A DNA stretch of 64,000 bases from JAUIAI01 sp041396685 (GCA_041396685.1 JAWKYD010000020.1:62001-126000); one strand, 5' to 3'. Positions 31,620 through 40,883 are shown, counted from the stretch's first letter. The notes: generated by a model not told the origin, from the sequence alone. A program made the numbers and translations.

Positions 31620-32384
31620 TCAGGCGTCGGGTTTGGATCGCAAGGCCGGTAAACCGACCCCGGTTGCATCGAAGCCACCATCGACCGCAATCGACTGACC
31701 GGTCACGTAGGCGGCCTTGTCCGAGCAAAGAAACACGATCATCTCGGCGATCTCGCGCTCGGAGCCGTAGCGGTTGAGCGGAATCGCGTCATGGTAGGCG
31801 GCGATGATCTCCGGCGAGTGGACGGCGATCGCGAGCTTCGTTCGCACCGGCCCCGGTGACACGCAGTTGACCCGGATGCCGTATTCGCCGAGTTCGGCCG
31901 CCTGCTGCTTGGTCAGATGGATGACGGCCGCCTTCGAAGTGCCATAGGCGACGCGCAAGGTGCTGGCGCGCAGCCCCGAAATCGAGCCGATGTTGACGAT
32001 CGCGCCGCGCGTGCGCTTCAAGGCCTCGGTCGCCGCCTGCGAACACAGGAACACGCCATCGAGATTGGTCGCCATCACGGTGCGCCAGCGCTCGAAATCG
32101 ACCCCCTCGATCGGACCGAAGTCGGCGACCCCCGCATTGTTGACCAGGGCATCCACCTGGCCGAGCTCGTCGAGCACACGCTCGACCATGGCCTCGACCT
32201 GATCGGGAATCGAGACGTCGCACACGACGGCCAGCGCGCCGCTCAGTCCGGCCGCGACCGAGCTCAGTTCGGGCGCGTCGCGGTCGATCATGGCCACCCG
32301 CCAGCCCGCATCGAGAAGCAAGCGGGACGTGGCCAGGCCGATGCCGCGCGCGGCGCCGGTGACGATGGCGACTTTCTCAATCAT
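31620..32384 (-). CDS. SDR-family dehydrogenase/reductase
   Basis: Classical SDR, cytosolic, substrate unknown. The 254 residues contain TGAARGIG (9-16), NNAG (82-85), Ser134/Ser136 in NIGSISG, the catalytic YGTSK (Tyr147, Lys151) and the C-terminal YVTGQSIAVDGGF. Asp34 after beta-2 favours NAD over NADP. It lies 134 bp downstream of an extradiol dioxygenase gene on the same strand, so both may belong to one aromatic-degradation unit in which the SDR could oxidise a dihydrodiol or alcohol. That role is inference from context. Confidence 0.88.
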   Translation of the reverse strand: MIEKVAIVTGAARGIGLATSRLLLDAGWRVAMIDRDAPELSSVAAGLSGALAVVCDVSIPDQVEAMVERVLDELGQVDALVNNAGVADFGPIEGVDFERWRTVMATNLDGVFLCSQAATEALKRTRGAIVNIGSISGLRASTLRVAYGTSKAAVIHLTKQQAAELGEYGIRVNCVSPGPVRTKLAIAVHSPEIIAAYHDAIPLNRYGSEREIAEMIVFLCSDKAAYVTGQSIAVDGGFDATGVGLPALRSKPDA

Positions 32385-32518
32385 GGCAGGATCCCGGTCG
32401 AGGCCAAACCGCGATTATCGCGTCGAACCGGAACATACGACTTGCGGCGATGATCATCGGCCCGATGTGCGGCCGATTGAATGCCGGCAGGGCCCCTGGA
32501 ATCCTTCACGACCGCCCG

Positions 32519-33520
32519 TCAGGCATCGTCGCCGAGTCGGCCGACCCAGGGACAGGCACCAGGCATCGTCTGGTGATTGCCGGCGATCACCTGCACGGGC
32601 TCGCGTACCCCGCGACGCCCGACGTCGAGCACCGTCTGACGGGCGCGGGCCCGGTCGTCGGGCGGCAGCCAGTAGCGATCGTGGCCCCACAGACTGGGTC
32701 CATCGGTCATCTCGACCGCTTGCCAGGTACCCGGATCGACCAGGCGGCCACCCCAACCGACTTCGACCATGAAGCCCGACGGGCTGTTCGCATAGAACGA
32801 CGTCATGAAATCGTTGGTGTGCCGCCCCAGCGTCTGGCCGACACCGAGCGACGACTCGAGCGCCATGTCGTAGCCCTGCCCGACGTCGTCCAGTGACCAG
32901 TGTTCGACCATGAAATGATGCAGACCGCTCTTGGGCGACTGGATCAGCGCGAAGCTGTGGTGACGGGCATTGACATGGAAGAACCACGCCTTGAATGGCC
33001 GGCACACGTAGTCGCTGACCGCGAAGCCAAGGACATCGCGATAGAAAGGCAGCGCCCGCTCGACCTGCGGGTCGACGACCACGACATGGCCCATGCCAAG
33101 CTCACCGGTGCGGAAACCCGACACCGGGCGGCCGGCGACGAACGGGGTCGCCGCCGTCAGAGCCCCCTGGAACAACTCGAAGCGATGACCGAGTGGATCC
33201 GTGAACGAGACCAGTTCGGTCACGCCCCGCCGATCGGCAAGCGCAGCCGGCTCGCGCCGGACCTCGACGCCCGCCGACTGGACACGCGCGGCCATGCGAT
33301 CGAGCGCCGCGGCATCGGCAAGCTCCCAGCCGAACACCCGCGCCGCGGCCGCGGCGTCTCGCTCCAGAAACACGCGCTGCACGCGATCGTCCATGCGCAA
33401 GGACAGCGTGTCACCCGTACGCTCGGCCATCTGCAACCCGAGCTGACCGCAACCGAATGCCTGCCAGGCATCGAGATCGGCCGCACCGAAACCGAGATAT
33501 CCCAAAGCCAGGATCGTCAT
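32519..33520 (-). CDS. Type I extradiol ring-cleavage dioxygenase (BphC-like)
   Basis: Two-domain VOC-fold dioxygenase of the 2,3-dihydroxybiphenyl 1,2-dioxygenase type, which cleaves a catechol next to its hydroxyls using Fe(II) and oxygen. The 333 residues comprise a degenerate N-terminal domain and a catalytic C-terminal domain with likely iron ligands His145 (GMGHVVV), His201 or His202 (LHHFMVE) and Glu253 (FMVEVG). The acid-base His188 (ARHHSFAL) and Tyr243 are also in place. The true substrate is unknown. AAGGTGG precedes the ATG. No ring-hydroxylating dioxygenase is nearby; the only partner is the SDR downstream. Confidence 0.9.
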   Translation of the reverse strand: MTILALGYLGFGAADLDAWQAFGCGQLGLQMAERTGDTLSLRMDDRVQRVFLERDAAAAARVFGWELADAAALDRMAARVQSAGVEVRREPAALADRRGVTELVSFTDPLGHRFELFQGALTAATPFVAGRPVSGFRTGELGMGHVVVVDPQVERALPFYRDVLGFAVSDYVCRPFKAWFFHVNARHHSFALIQSPKSGLHHFMVEHWSLDDVGQGYDMALESSLGVGQTLGRHTNDFMTSFYANSPSGFMVEVGWGGRLVDPGTWQAVEMTDGPSLWGHDRYWLPPDDRARARQTVLDVGRRGVREPVQVIAGNHQTMPGACPWVGRLGDDA

Positions 33521-33928
33521 GCCCCCACCTTCTGTTCGAGACGCCCTGCCGCGAGGACGACAACCGCGCCGGCGTTACCGAGTTTGCGCTCCGTCGCCCG
33601 CCGCACCACCACGCTCACGCCACCAACGCAGCCGGGCCGGCTGCCCCGATGCCAACCCGAGACCCGCCGTGAACTCGAAGAATACGCCCAGTGCGTCCCG
33701 CTCGCAGAGCCGGCCGAGCATCGGCTGCACGGGATCGCACGCAAACGCAGGCGCCGCGAGCGAAGGATCGATCGCGCTCGGCAACGAATACCGGATTCTT
33801 GCGATAGCTCATCCTCCGCTGCATCGGGATTGCTCTTTTGGCGGTGATTCTTCCTATACTGCAGATCGCGAGTAGTTGCCGATGCTTCTCATCGGAAACA
33901 GCACGGCATCGTTCGAGAGACCCCGACC
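33521..33928. promoter_or_regulatory. Divergent control region between dioxygenase and sensor kinase genes
   Basis: This 408-bp gap has no recognisable gene; short open frames look random. For the rightward kinase a TATACT (33855-33860) resembles a -10 box, with only a poor -35 (TTGCTC at 33830-33835, 19-base spacer). In the predicted leader CCGATG (33879-33884) and CATCGG (33890-33895) form a six-base-pair inverted repeat with a five-base loop, which could be a hairpin or an operator. Confidence 0.3.
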
Positions 33929-36900
33929 GTGGCACCCGAAGGAAGATTCCTTCACGCGGGCAGACTTTGGATCCGAAGCGGGACGGGCCCCTGGCCGGCC
34001 TGGCTGCTCGTGGTCTGCGTCTGGCTGCTGGCGAACCAGGCCATCGCTCAGCCGACGGCGCGCTCTGGCGCGCCCGATATCGCGGCCTCACGAGTCCCGC
34101 CGGACTTCCTGACCATACCCGAACGGGACTTCATCGGTTCGCACCGCCTGATCCGGGTGGCGATCGCGCGCGAGAACTACGCGCCGCTCCAGTACATCGA
34201 CGAACAGGGGCAGCCAGCCGGGGTGGCGGTCGGCGTGCTCAATGCGATCGGCGAGTCCCTGGATGTTCGCTTGGAGCCGGTCTATTTCGACCGTTGGCAG
34301 GAGGCGCTCGATGCGGTGCGCAAACGCGAGGCCGACGTGCTTCCGTACGCGGCTTATACGCCCGCGCGGGACGAGTTCCTGGATTTCACCGTCGGCATCG
34401 TGCGCAACCCGCTGGCCCTGATGGGGTTTCGTGGTGTCGACCTGCATCGCACGAACCCGAACCTCGCGGGTGTGCGCATCGCGGTGCCGACCGGCTACGC
34501 GTCCGAAAAGTATCTGCCGACGCTGTTTCCCAACGCCATCACCGTGCCCATCAACGGCGACATCGGGCAGATGCTGGCCGCCCTGCGCGATCATCGCGCC
34601 GACTACTACGTCGGTCCGATCGTCGAAACCATGACAGAGGCCCGACGCACGGGCCTGACCGATTTCGAGTTCAAGCGTCAGCTCTACTTCGGCTCGGGCT
34701 GGGCGCACATCGCGATTCGCGACGATTGGGCGGCTTACGTGCCAATCTTCAATCGCGTCATCAGCGACGGCCTTGCGGAACGTGCCAGCCCGCTCGGGTC
34801 CGCCCCAGGCATCCCGGACCCGGGCGGCCCGACCATCTCCCTGACCGATCGCGAAGCGCGGATCATCGGCGATCTCGGCACACTTCGCGTCGGCGCCGTT
34901 CGCGGTCTGCACGCGTTGAACGACATGGACTCCACCGGCACCCACCTGGGCATCGCCGCCGAGTACACATCGCTGATCGCGCACCGGCTCGGCGTACCCA
35001 TCCGTGTCCTGCCGTTCGATTCGGTCGCCGACATGATCGATGCTGCGCTCGACGCACGCATCGACGTGATTCCGTTCTTTACCCGCACACCGGCCCGGGA
35101 CGCCGACTTCGCATTCAGCAAGCCCTATGTCGCCATGCCCTACGTACTGCTGAGCCGGGCCGACGCTGCGCTGTACTGGGACCTGGGCAGCCTGCGTGGA
35201 CATCGCGTGGCACTGGCCGCACGGCATCCGCTGATTCCCATCATCGAACAGCGTTATCCCGAGATCACGATCGTGACCGCGGCGAATGGCGAACAAGCCA
35301 TGGCCGCGGTGGTCGACGGGCGCGCCGATGCGGCGGTCGAAGTCAAGCTCTACGCAAACCAGTTCGTCAACACGCGCTTCGCCGGCGAGTTGCGCGCGGT
35401 CGCTCAGATCGAGGAATTGCCAGCCGAGTTTCGCATGGCCGTGCCCCATCGCCTGCAGGCCCTCGTGCCTGCGCTCGACCGGGTGATCGAATCGATGAGC
35501 GCGATCGAACATGATCGGGCGATGCGCCGCTGGGTGGCGATCGATCTAGAGCCGCAACGCCGATTGCGCCGCTATCTGAGCCTCCTGATTCCCTCGATCG
35601 TGGCGCTCACGGGGCTGGTTCTCGTCACCTTGTTCTGGAACCGGCGGCTTGCCCAGGAAGGCCGCCGCCGTCTGCGCGCCGAGCAGCACCTCACCGACAT
35701 GACCGATCACCTGCCCGCCGGCGTATACCAATACCGCCAACACGGCGGCAAACGCCTCGAGCCCGAGTTCGCCAATCGTGCCGCACGCGAAATGGCGCGC
35801 GTTGCCGGCGATTCACACGATATTCTGACCGGTGTACTCGCGCATGTCGGCACCGACGATCGCAATCGTGTGAAGGACGCCGTTCGCCGCAGCATCCGCA
35901 GTGGGGAGCCCTTCTCCGAGACCTTCTCGTTCGAGTTTCCGGATGGCACCCAGGGTTGGATGCTGGCCGAGGCACGCGCCCGACCGGAGGCTGACGGCAC
36001 GAGAAGCTGGACCGGATATCTGTTCGATCTGACTCAGGAACGCGGCCTGCTTGCCGAACTCAATGCCTCGATCGCAAGCCGCGAACGCTTCTTCGCGACG
36101 GCCGGCCACGAACTGCGCTCGCCGGTCCAGAACATGTGGCTGGCGATCGAGGCGATTCGCGCCGATGCGCTACCCGCCCGTGACCGCGAGGTACTCGAGG
36201 TCGCCCGCTCATCGGCACGTGAACTCGAGGAGTTGATCGCCGACCTGCTCGATCTCAGCCGCGTTCAGGCCCGCGGGATCACAGTTCGGCCGCAGTTCAT
36301 CGATGTCGCGGCCGTCGTTCATTCGGTGCTTCGATCATTCGAGTTGCCGGCCGAGGCCAAGGGCGACACGCTGGATGCGAGCATCGATCCGACGGTGCCT
36401 CGGCGCGTCTGGGTCGATCCCATGCGGATTCGCCAGATTCTGCACAATCTCGTCAACAATGCGGTGAAGTACTCGACCAATAGCCGGGTACACGTGAGCC
36501 TGGCTTTTGAATCGAGCGGTCGTGCGCCGGACGCCGGTGAGACGAGCGGCCGCGGGCCAGAGGGGCGCCTGGTGGTGAAAGTCGCTGACACCGGCCCAGG
36601 CATACCGGCCGACAAGATCGATCACATCTTCGAACCCTTCGCCGTGATCGACGAAACCAAGCGCGGTAGCACAGGTCTCGGACTGTCCATCGTCAAGGAA
36701 CTGGTCGAACGAATGAACGGGCGGATCGCAATCGAATCCGCGCCGGGAAAAGGGTCGACGTTCACGGTCCATTTGCCTGCGTCGATTTCGCGCGGCGAGT
36801 TGCGCGAGCAATCTCGGACCGCCGAACAGATGACATCATTGCCGAGTGACGGGATCCTGGCGGCAACAACGGCCGACCACCGCCTGCTGTTGGTCGATGA

Positions 36901-37315
36901 CAATCGGCTCAGCCGGGTGTTGTTCGCGGCGGGTCTGCGCGGCGTCGGCCTGATCGTCGATGAAGCCGACGACCTGGAGATGGCAAGAGCATTGCTCGAC
37001 AGACACCAATACGCAGTGGCCTGCATCGACCTGAATCTGCCTGATGGCAACGGTGGCGAGCTCGCGCGCGAGATCCGCAATCGCGTCGCCGAGCCTTCGG
37101 CAACCAAGCCCTTCCTGATTGCGGTCACCGGTGAGGCGGCCGGCATCGACGTCCTCGCGATACGCGAACCGTTCGATGAATTCCTGGTCAAGCCGGTCTC
37201 ACAGGAGCGCCTCAATCGCCTGGTTCTGGCCGCGATAGGCTTGCGACCACAGAACGTCAGCCGCCCAGGAGTCGCGCCAGCGTTTGCGCCGCCCGCTCGC
37301 ACTGGGCCCGGCTGA
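33929..37315 (+). CDS. BvgS/EvgS-like hybrid sensor histidine kinase
   Basis: A large unorthodox sensor kinase of the BvgS architecture, 1128 residues. In order: signal peptide (about 22-41, AIA-QP); two periplasmic Venus-flytrap domains of the SBP_bac_3 type (about 72-285 and 315-540); one membrane helix (about 550-569); a PAS-like domain (about 588-705); HisKA with phospho-accepting His727 in AGHELRSPVQ; an ATPase domain with N-box Asn840/843/844, DTGPGIP (887-893) and GLGLS (916-920); and a receiver domain with Asp990/991, phospho-Asp1034 and Lys1088. Unlike BvgS it has no HPt domain, and no response regulator is adjacent. The start is a GTG. Its 3' end overlaps the convergent threonine aldolase gene by 59 bp. 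Confidence 0.93.
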   Translation: MAPEGRFLHAGRLWIRSGTGPWPAWLLVVCVWLLANQAIAQPTARSGAPDIAASRVPPDFLTIPERDFIGSHRLIRVAIARENYAPLQYIDEQGQPAGVAVGVLNAIGESLDVRLEPVYFDRWQEALDAVRKREADVLPYAAYTPARDEFLDFTVGIVRNPLALMGFRGVDLHRTNPNLAGVRIAVPTGYASEKYLPTLFPNAITVPINGDIGQMLAALRDHRADYYVGPIVETMTEARRTGLTDFEFKRQLYFGSGWAHIAIRDDWAAYVPIFNRVISDGLAERASPLGSAPGIPDPGGPTISLTDREARIIGDLGTLRVGAVRGLHALNDMDSTGTHLGIAAEYTSLIAHRLGVPIRVLPFDSVADMIDAALDARIDVIPFFTRTPARDADFAFSKPYVAMPYVLLSRADAALYWDLGSLRGHRVALAARHPLIPIIEQRYPEITIVTAANGEQAMAAVVDGRADAAVEVKLYANQFVNTRFAGELRAVAQIEELPAEFRMAVPHRLQALVPALDRVIESMSAIEHDRAMRRWVAIDLEPQRRLRRYLSLLIPSIVALTGLVLVTLFWNRRLAQEGRRRLRAEQHLTDMTDHLPAGVYQYRQHGGKRLEPEFANRAAREMARVAGDSHDILTGVLAHVGTDDRNRVKDAVRRSIRSGEPFSETFSFEFPDGTQGWMLAEARARPEADGTRSWTGYLFDLTQERGLLAELNASIASRERFFATAGHELRSPVQNMWLAIEAIRADALPARDREVLEVARSSARELEELIADLLDLSRVQARGITVRPQFIDVAAVVHSVLRSFELPAEAKGDTLDASIDPTVPRRVWVDPMRIRQILHNLVNNAVKYSTNSRVHVSLAFESSGRAPDAGETSGRGPEGRLVVKVADTGPGIPADKIDHIFEPFAVIDETKRGSTGLGLSIVKELVERMNGRIAIESAPGKGSTFTVHLPASISRGELREQSRTAEQMTSLPSDGILAATTADHRLLLVDDNRLSRVLFAAGLRGVGLIVDEADDLEMARALLDRHQYAVACIDLNLPDGNGGELAREIRNRVAEPSATKPFLIAVTGEAAGIDVLAIREPFDEFLVKPVSQERLNRLVLAAIGLRPQNVSRPGVAPAFAPPARTGPG

Positions 37316-38300
37316 CATCGAGGTGTGTGAGCAGGCGCAGCTTGTGCGGGCCGAGGGCGTTGACCAGGATGCCCTCGTCGGCAAGTGCCTTCACCAGTTC
37401 GGCGGCTGAGCGACGCGCCCCCGACAGTTCGAAGACCACGATGTTGGTCGGCGGCGGGTCGGCCGCCAGCACGACGCCCGGACACGCCCGCAGCCGGTCG
37501 CAGATCAGTCTGGCGTGTTCGTGATCCTCGGCGATGCGTCCGAGGTGATGATCGAGCCCGAAATCGCAGGCTGCGGCGAACATGCCCACCTGCCGCATCG
37601 CGCCACCGAGCATGCGCCGATGCCGTATCGCCGGCTGGATCAGATCACGCGGGCCAGCCAGCACCGAGCCGGCCGGGGCGCCGAGGCCTTTGGAGAACGC
37701 CACCATCAGCATGTCGAACGGTTCGGCCAACGCCGCCGGCGCGACATCGAGTGCGGCTGCGGCATTCCAGAGTCGGGCGCCGTCCATATAGGAGGCCAGT
37801 CCCAGTTCGCGCGCGACCGCGCCCACCGAGCGAAGCTCGTCGAGCGCCCACACCCGTCCACCGTGCCGGTTGTGGGTATTCTCGACCTGGACGAGCGTGG
37901 TTCCTGGGATCGGCAAGACGGGTGCGTTGCGCGGCTTGGCGTGCGATCGAATGTCCTGCGCGGTGAACAAGCCCCGATCGCCGATCTCGGTGAACTGGAC
38001 GCCGGCGTTCGCGGCGGAACCGCCGGCCTCGTGCCACACGGAGTGCGCCTCGCTGCCGACCAATACATCGTCTCCCGGGCGGGTCAGGACCCGCAGTGCG
38101 ACCTGGTTCGCCATGGTGCCCGACGGCAGCCACAGCGCGGCCTCTTTGCCGAGCAGGTCGGCCACGCGGGCCTCGAGCGCATTGAGCGTGGGATCGTCGC
38201 CGTATTGCATGTCGCCGACCGGCGCGCTCGCCATCGCGGCACGCATTGCATTTGTCGGCCGGGTGACGGTGTCGCTACGAAGATCGATGGGGAGTTGCAC
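37257..38300 (-). CDS. Low-specificity L-threonine aldolase
   Basis: PLP enzyme that cleaves threonine or allo-threonine to glycine and acetaldehyde. The 347-residue protein has the opening IDLRSDTVTRPT, the PLP-stacking His86 in SEAHSVWHEAG, Asp173 in MDGARLWN and the Schiff-base Lys204 in AFSKGLGAPAGS, all family hallmarks (LtaE type). The frame extends upstream, but the GTG at 38300 has AGGTGG six bases before it and starts at the family's usual point. The 3' end overlaps the convergent sensor kinase gene (37257-37315). I give no gene symbol because ltaE and glyA-like naming varies. Confidence 0.92.
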   Translation of the reverse strand: MQLPIDLRSDTVTRPTNAMRAAMASAPVGDMQYGDDPTLNALEARVADLLGKEAALWLPSGTMANQVALRVLTRPGDDVLVGSEAHSVWHEAGGSAANAGVQFTEIGDRGLFTAQDIRSHAKPRNAPVLPIPGTTLVQVENTHNRHGGRVWALDELRSVGAVARELGLASYMDGARLWNAAAALDVAPAALAEPFDMLMVAFSKGLGAPAGSVLAGPRDLIQPAIRHRRMLGGAMRQVGMFAAACDFGLDHHLGRIAEDHEHARLICDRLRACPGVVLAADPPPTNIVVFELSGARRSAAELVKALADEGILVNALGPHKLRLLTHLDVSRAQCERAAQTLARLLGG

Positions 38301-38619
38301 GGTAGGCCACCTGTGGATGTCGTCGGCGACACGATACCCGCCCTCGTCCGACCGGCTCGCGGTCGGACGATCGCCGCATTCGAGGCGGTCGCCGAATGCC
38401 AGCATAGCCCACCCTGCCGATGGGCCCCGCCGGCTCGAGATCGGCGATGGTCGGCGCGCCGCCCCGACCGTTCAGCCGCGCGTCACGGATGCCCGGCCCC
38501 ATCCCGTGCAGGCCGGCACGGGCCAGTGCCAAGATGCAGCGAAAATCGTGGTCGAAGGTTTGCAACGACGAGGACACAGGGATCGCCTCCGCGGCGATTC
38601 TGTGGTGCGACCGGGCCGA
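38301..38619. other. 319-bp gap with no gene recognised
   Basis: This lies between the threonine aldolase start and the YhhN-family stop, both leftward. Open frames here are short and Arg/Gly-rich and resemble nothing known. It must contain the aldolase promoter, but I see no convincing hexamers. Confidence 0.4.
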
Positions 38620-39267
38620 TCAGGCCACGGCAACGATCGAGACGGCCATGACCACCTGCGCGAAATAGTACGCAGGCAAGCCCCAGACCGAATTGACGAA
38701 ACCAGGACACACGAAGCGATCGCGCGCGACCGCCAGATCCGATGCGGCGAATACGAGCGCACCGAGCGCCGGCTCCCAGCGACCGATTGCCGCCGATAGC
38801 GACACCGCCGTCGTCAACATCACGAGGATGGCGACGACATAGAGTACGACCGGCCAGCGAAATGCCGGCGCCAGGTGAGGGCGCAGCCAGCGCAGAACGC
38901 ACCAGCCCAGAACCAGCGACGCGACCGCCGAAATCGTCAACACCCAACCGTCGATCGCACGCGTTGCGAACGCCGTCGCGAAGCACAGGTGCGAGACCAG
39001 GAATGCCGCCAGGCCGCCGAGAAACAAAGGCTGTCGCGCCGACAGCAACAGCGCATCCCCCAGCCAACCCAGGCAAAGCGCCACCAGTATTCCGAGGCCG
39101 TAGTCCGAGGCCATGGCATCGAACGAGATCGCCAACAACACGAAGGCGGTGCTGGCCACGAGCTTGCCGGCGGCACGAGCCGTCGGTCGCGACGAACGCT
39201 CGGCGATCAGGAGTACCAGCACGGCAAGCGCGCAGACGACGATCAGCAGCGCCTGCCAAAGACTCAC
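38620..39267 (-). CDS. YhhN family membrane protein (lysoplasmalogenase-like)
   Basis: The family includes mammalian TMEM86B lysoplasmalogenase; the bacterial role is uncertain. The 215-residue protein consists of seven or eight hydrophobic segments. It carries the family motifs LGWLGDALLL and FAASDLAVARDRFV, with two aspartates that are probably catalytic, and the C-terminal LPAYYFAQ. I chose the GTG at 39267 (VSLWQALLIV); the frame runs 15 codons further. It lies 70 bp downstream of the ypeA-like gene, possibly co-transcribed. Confidence 0.85.
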   Translation of the reverse strand: MSLWQALLIVVCALAVLVLLIAERSSRPTARAAGKLVASTAFVLLAISFDAMASDYGLGILVALCLGWLGDALLLSARQPLFLGGLAAFLVSHLCFATAFATRAIDGWVLTISAVASLVLGWCVLRWLRPHLAPAFRWPVVLYVVAILVMLTTAVSLSAAIGRWEPALGALVFAASDLAVARDRFVCPGFVNSVWGLPAYYFAQVVMAVSIVAVA

Positions 39268-39337
39268 GTCAGGCCCGGCCACCAACGGCCCGGGGGAACA
39301 TCGAAGGCGCACGCGATTTCAAGGATCGTCTCAGGCA

Positions 39338-39760
39338 TCAATCCACGATGATGCGCTTGCCAAGGGAGATCGCATCATCGCACGCGAAGCCGATGCCTTC
39401 GTAGAATGCGAGTGCGGCCCGGTTCGTGCCGCGCACCTGCAGGTTGATCTTCGGGCAGCCCATGCCGAGCAGACGCGCCTGCACGTCGTCCATCAACCGG
39501 CGGCCGAGCCCCTTCCGACGGTGATCCGGGTGCACGGCCAGATAGTTGATCCAGCCACGATGCCCGTCGTAGCCGGCCATGATCGTCGCCACGATCCGAG
39601 CCTCGAGGCTGGCGACCAGAAAGAGCTCTCGCTGCACGGACAACTTGCGCGCGATGTCCTTGGCAGGATCGTTCCACGGGCGGGTGAGATCGCAAGTGCG
39701 CCACAGCGCGATCACCTCGGCCTGGTCAGCTTCGACGAAGGGTCTGATCTCGGCTGGCAT
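39338..39760 (-). CDS. ypeA: GNAT acetyltransferase, YpeA family
   Basis: Cytosolic GNAT-fold acetyltransferase close to E. coli YpeA; substrate unknown. The 140 residues include LWRTCDLTRPWNDP and GYDGHRGWINYLAVHP, which are strikingly YpeA-like. The acetyl-CoA loop RRKGLGRRL follows, then GCPKINLQVR and the C-terminal SLGKRI. The frame is open upstream, but homology starts at MPAEIRPF, so I used the ATG at 39760. It lies 58 bp downstream of a hypothetical membrane-anchored protein gene. Confidence 0.9.
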   Translation of the reverse strand: MPAEIRPFVEADQAEVIALWRTCDLTRPWNDPAKDIARKLSVQRELFLVASLEARIVATIMAGYDGHRGWINYLAVHPDHRRKGLGRRLMDDVQARLLGMGCPKINLQVRGTNRAALAFYEGIGFACDDAISLGKRIIVD

Positions 39761-39818
39761 CGTCGCGTAGGGCGGGAAGGTTGGTCGATCGGGTCGGACG
39801 TGGCGACGGCTCAGGGTG

Positions 39819-40271
39819 TCAGAACCGATCGGCCGACAGGTCGTATTTCTCCACCATCGGCTTCGGCAGAGCCTGCACCGTGCCGTCGCGGCTCGACACA
39901 TACCGATCGGCGACCAGCTCACTCTGATTTCGCGGCCGCCAGATCAGCAGATCGCGGCCCGGATCGTCGTCGGCCTCGTGAAACGACACGTATGCCGGTC
40001 GTATATCCATCTGCTCGTCGGTTTCGAACCAGGACTCGATTTCGGTGCGCACGTCACCGACCCTCACGATGATCATGGCCCGGCCCCGGCCCTCGGGCTC
40101 GCCCTCGGCCGGCCGGGTTTCAATCGACACCCGGTGGCGACCGACCTCGAAAACCCGTTCGCCCTCGACGCGAAGGCCCTGCAGGGACTCCTCGGGCCAG
40201 TAGGTTACGCCAATCGCGACAGTCAGAATCGCGATCGAGGTCAGGCCGAAATAGAAGCGTCCCCGTCTCAT
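39819..40271 (-). CDS. Hypothetical membrane-anchored protein
   Basis: Not recognised. With the ATG at 40271 it has 150 residues: an N-terminal membrane segment or uncleaved signal (about 6-25) after MRRGRF, then a soluble, probably periplasmic domain rich in beta-strand-like stretches such as HRVSIETRPAEGE and GRAMIIVRVGDV. It ends LPKPMVEKYDLSADRF. The frame is open for 86 more codons upstream, but that part is Arg-rich and looks non-coding. It lies upstream of ypeA on the same strand. Confidence 0.6.
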   Translation of the reverse strand: MRRGRFYFGLTSIAILTVAIGVTYWPEESLQGLRVEGERVFEVGRHRVSIETRPAEGEPEGRGRAMIIVRVGDVRTEIESWFETDEQMDIRPAYVSFHEADDDPGRDLLIWRPRNQSELVADRYVSSRDGTVQALPKPMVEKYDLSADRF

Positions 40272-40510
40272 CGGTGCATGGGTCCGGAAGGGCTGACGAG
40301 CGCGGGCACCCTGCCGGCGCGCAAATCGGATGATAGTCGACGCCTGCCGGAATCCTGTGGGCCTGGAGTCCGCGCGCCGGACCGCGCCGCGTCGGCCTCC
40401 CGGGCGAGACATTGTGGTCAGGCCGATCGGCCGCCGTTCGGCAACCCGATCGCCAACGCCCGATGGTGCATCGCAGCTGGCGCGGCGAGCGCGACCCCTC
40501 GCGATCGCGA

Positions 40511-40789
40511 TCATTCCGTCGGCCCGCACCGTTCGGCCCGTGCGAGCGCCTGCTGCAACTGCTTGATCAACTGCCGAACCTCATCGGCCGCAAGTTCGAG
40601 TTCGCAGTTGGCCTCGACGTCCGAGTCGGTCAACTCGTCGCCGTCGAGCTCGATCGATGAAAGGTCACATTCGGCACGAACGCCCCAGATCTCGAGATTG
40701 ACGAGGCCCTCGTGGATGTTGGGTGTCACCTCGATGAATCCCTGGCGATAGACAACGGAACGGCATTTGATTCTCGTGGACTGCTCCAT
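40511..40789 (-). CDS. Small hypothetical protein, 92 residues
   Basis: Not recognised, but likely real: AGGAGT lies eight bases before the ATG, and the composition is ordinary for a folded protein. The first half is probably beta (SVVYRQGFIEVTPNIHEG, VNLEIWGVRAEC). The second is an acidic loop followed by an amphipathic helix (AADEVRQLIKQLQQALARAER). It lies downstream of ribH on the same strand, beyond a strong hairpin, so it is probably transcribed separately. Confidence 0.65.
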   Translation of the reverse strand: MEQSTRIKCRSVVYRQGFIEVTPNIHEGLVNLEIWGVRAECDLSSIELDGDELTDSDVEANCELELAADEVRQLIKQLQQALARAERCGPTE

Positions 40790-40846
40790 ATCGATTGACT
40801 CCTGAATGGCGAATCGTCGGCAACGGATTCGTGCCGCGCCACGCCC

Positions 40847-40883
40847 GGCAATCGCGCGGCCGGCAAGCGGCCGCGCGATTGCC
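40847..40883 (-). terminator. Perfect 16-bp inverted repeat downstream of ribH
   Basis: GGCAATCGCGCGGCCG (40847-40862) and its exact reverse complement (40868-40883) flank a five-base loop. The hairpin starts 11 bases past the ribH stop, where a terminator is expected. There is no T-run on either side, so it may work as a Rho-assisted stop or an RNA-end protector rather than a classic intrinsic terminator. Its symmetry also fits a protein-binding site. Confidence 0.6.

Noticed and set aside
33575..33784. A 69-codon minus-strand frame upstream of the dioxygenase
   Set aside because: Part of the translation (DALGVFFEFTAGLGL) looks protein-like, but there is no convincing start and no recognised family, so it was not annotated.
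34088..35512. A 474-codon minus-strand frame inside the sensor kinase
   Set aside because: It is antisense to well-formed periplasmic domains, with His/Asp/Arg-rich translation and no family resemblance.
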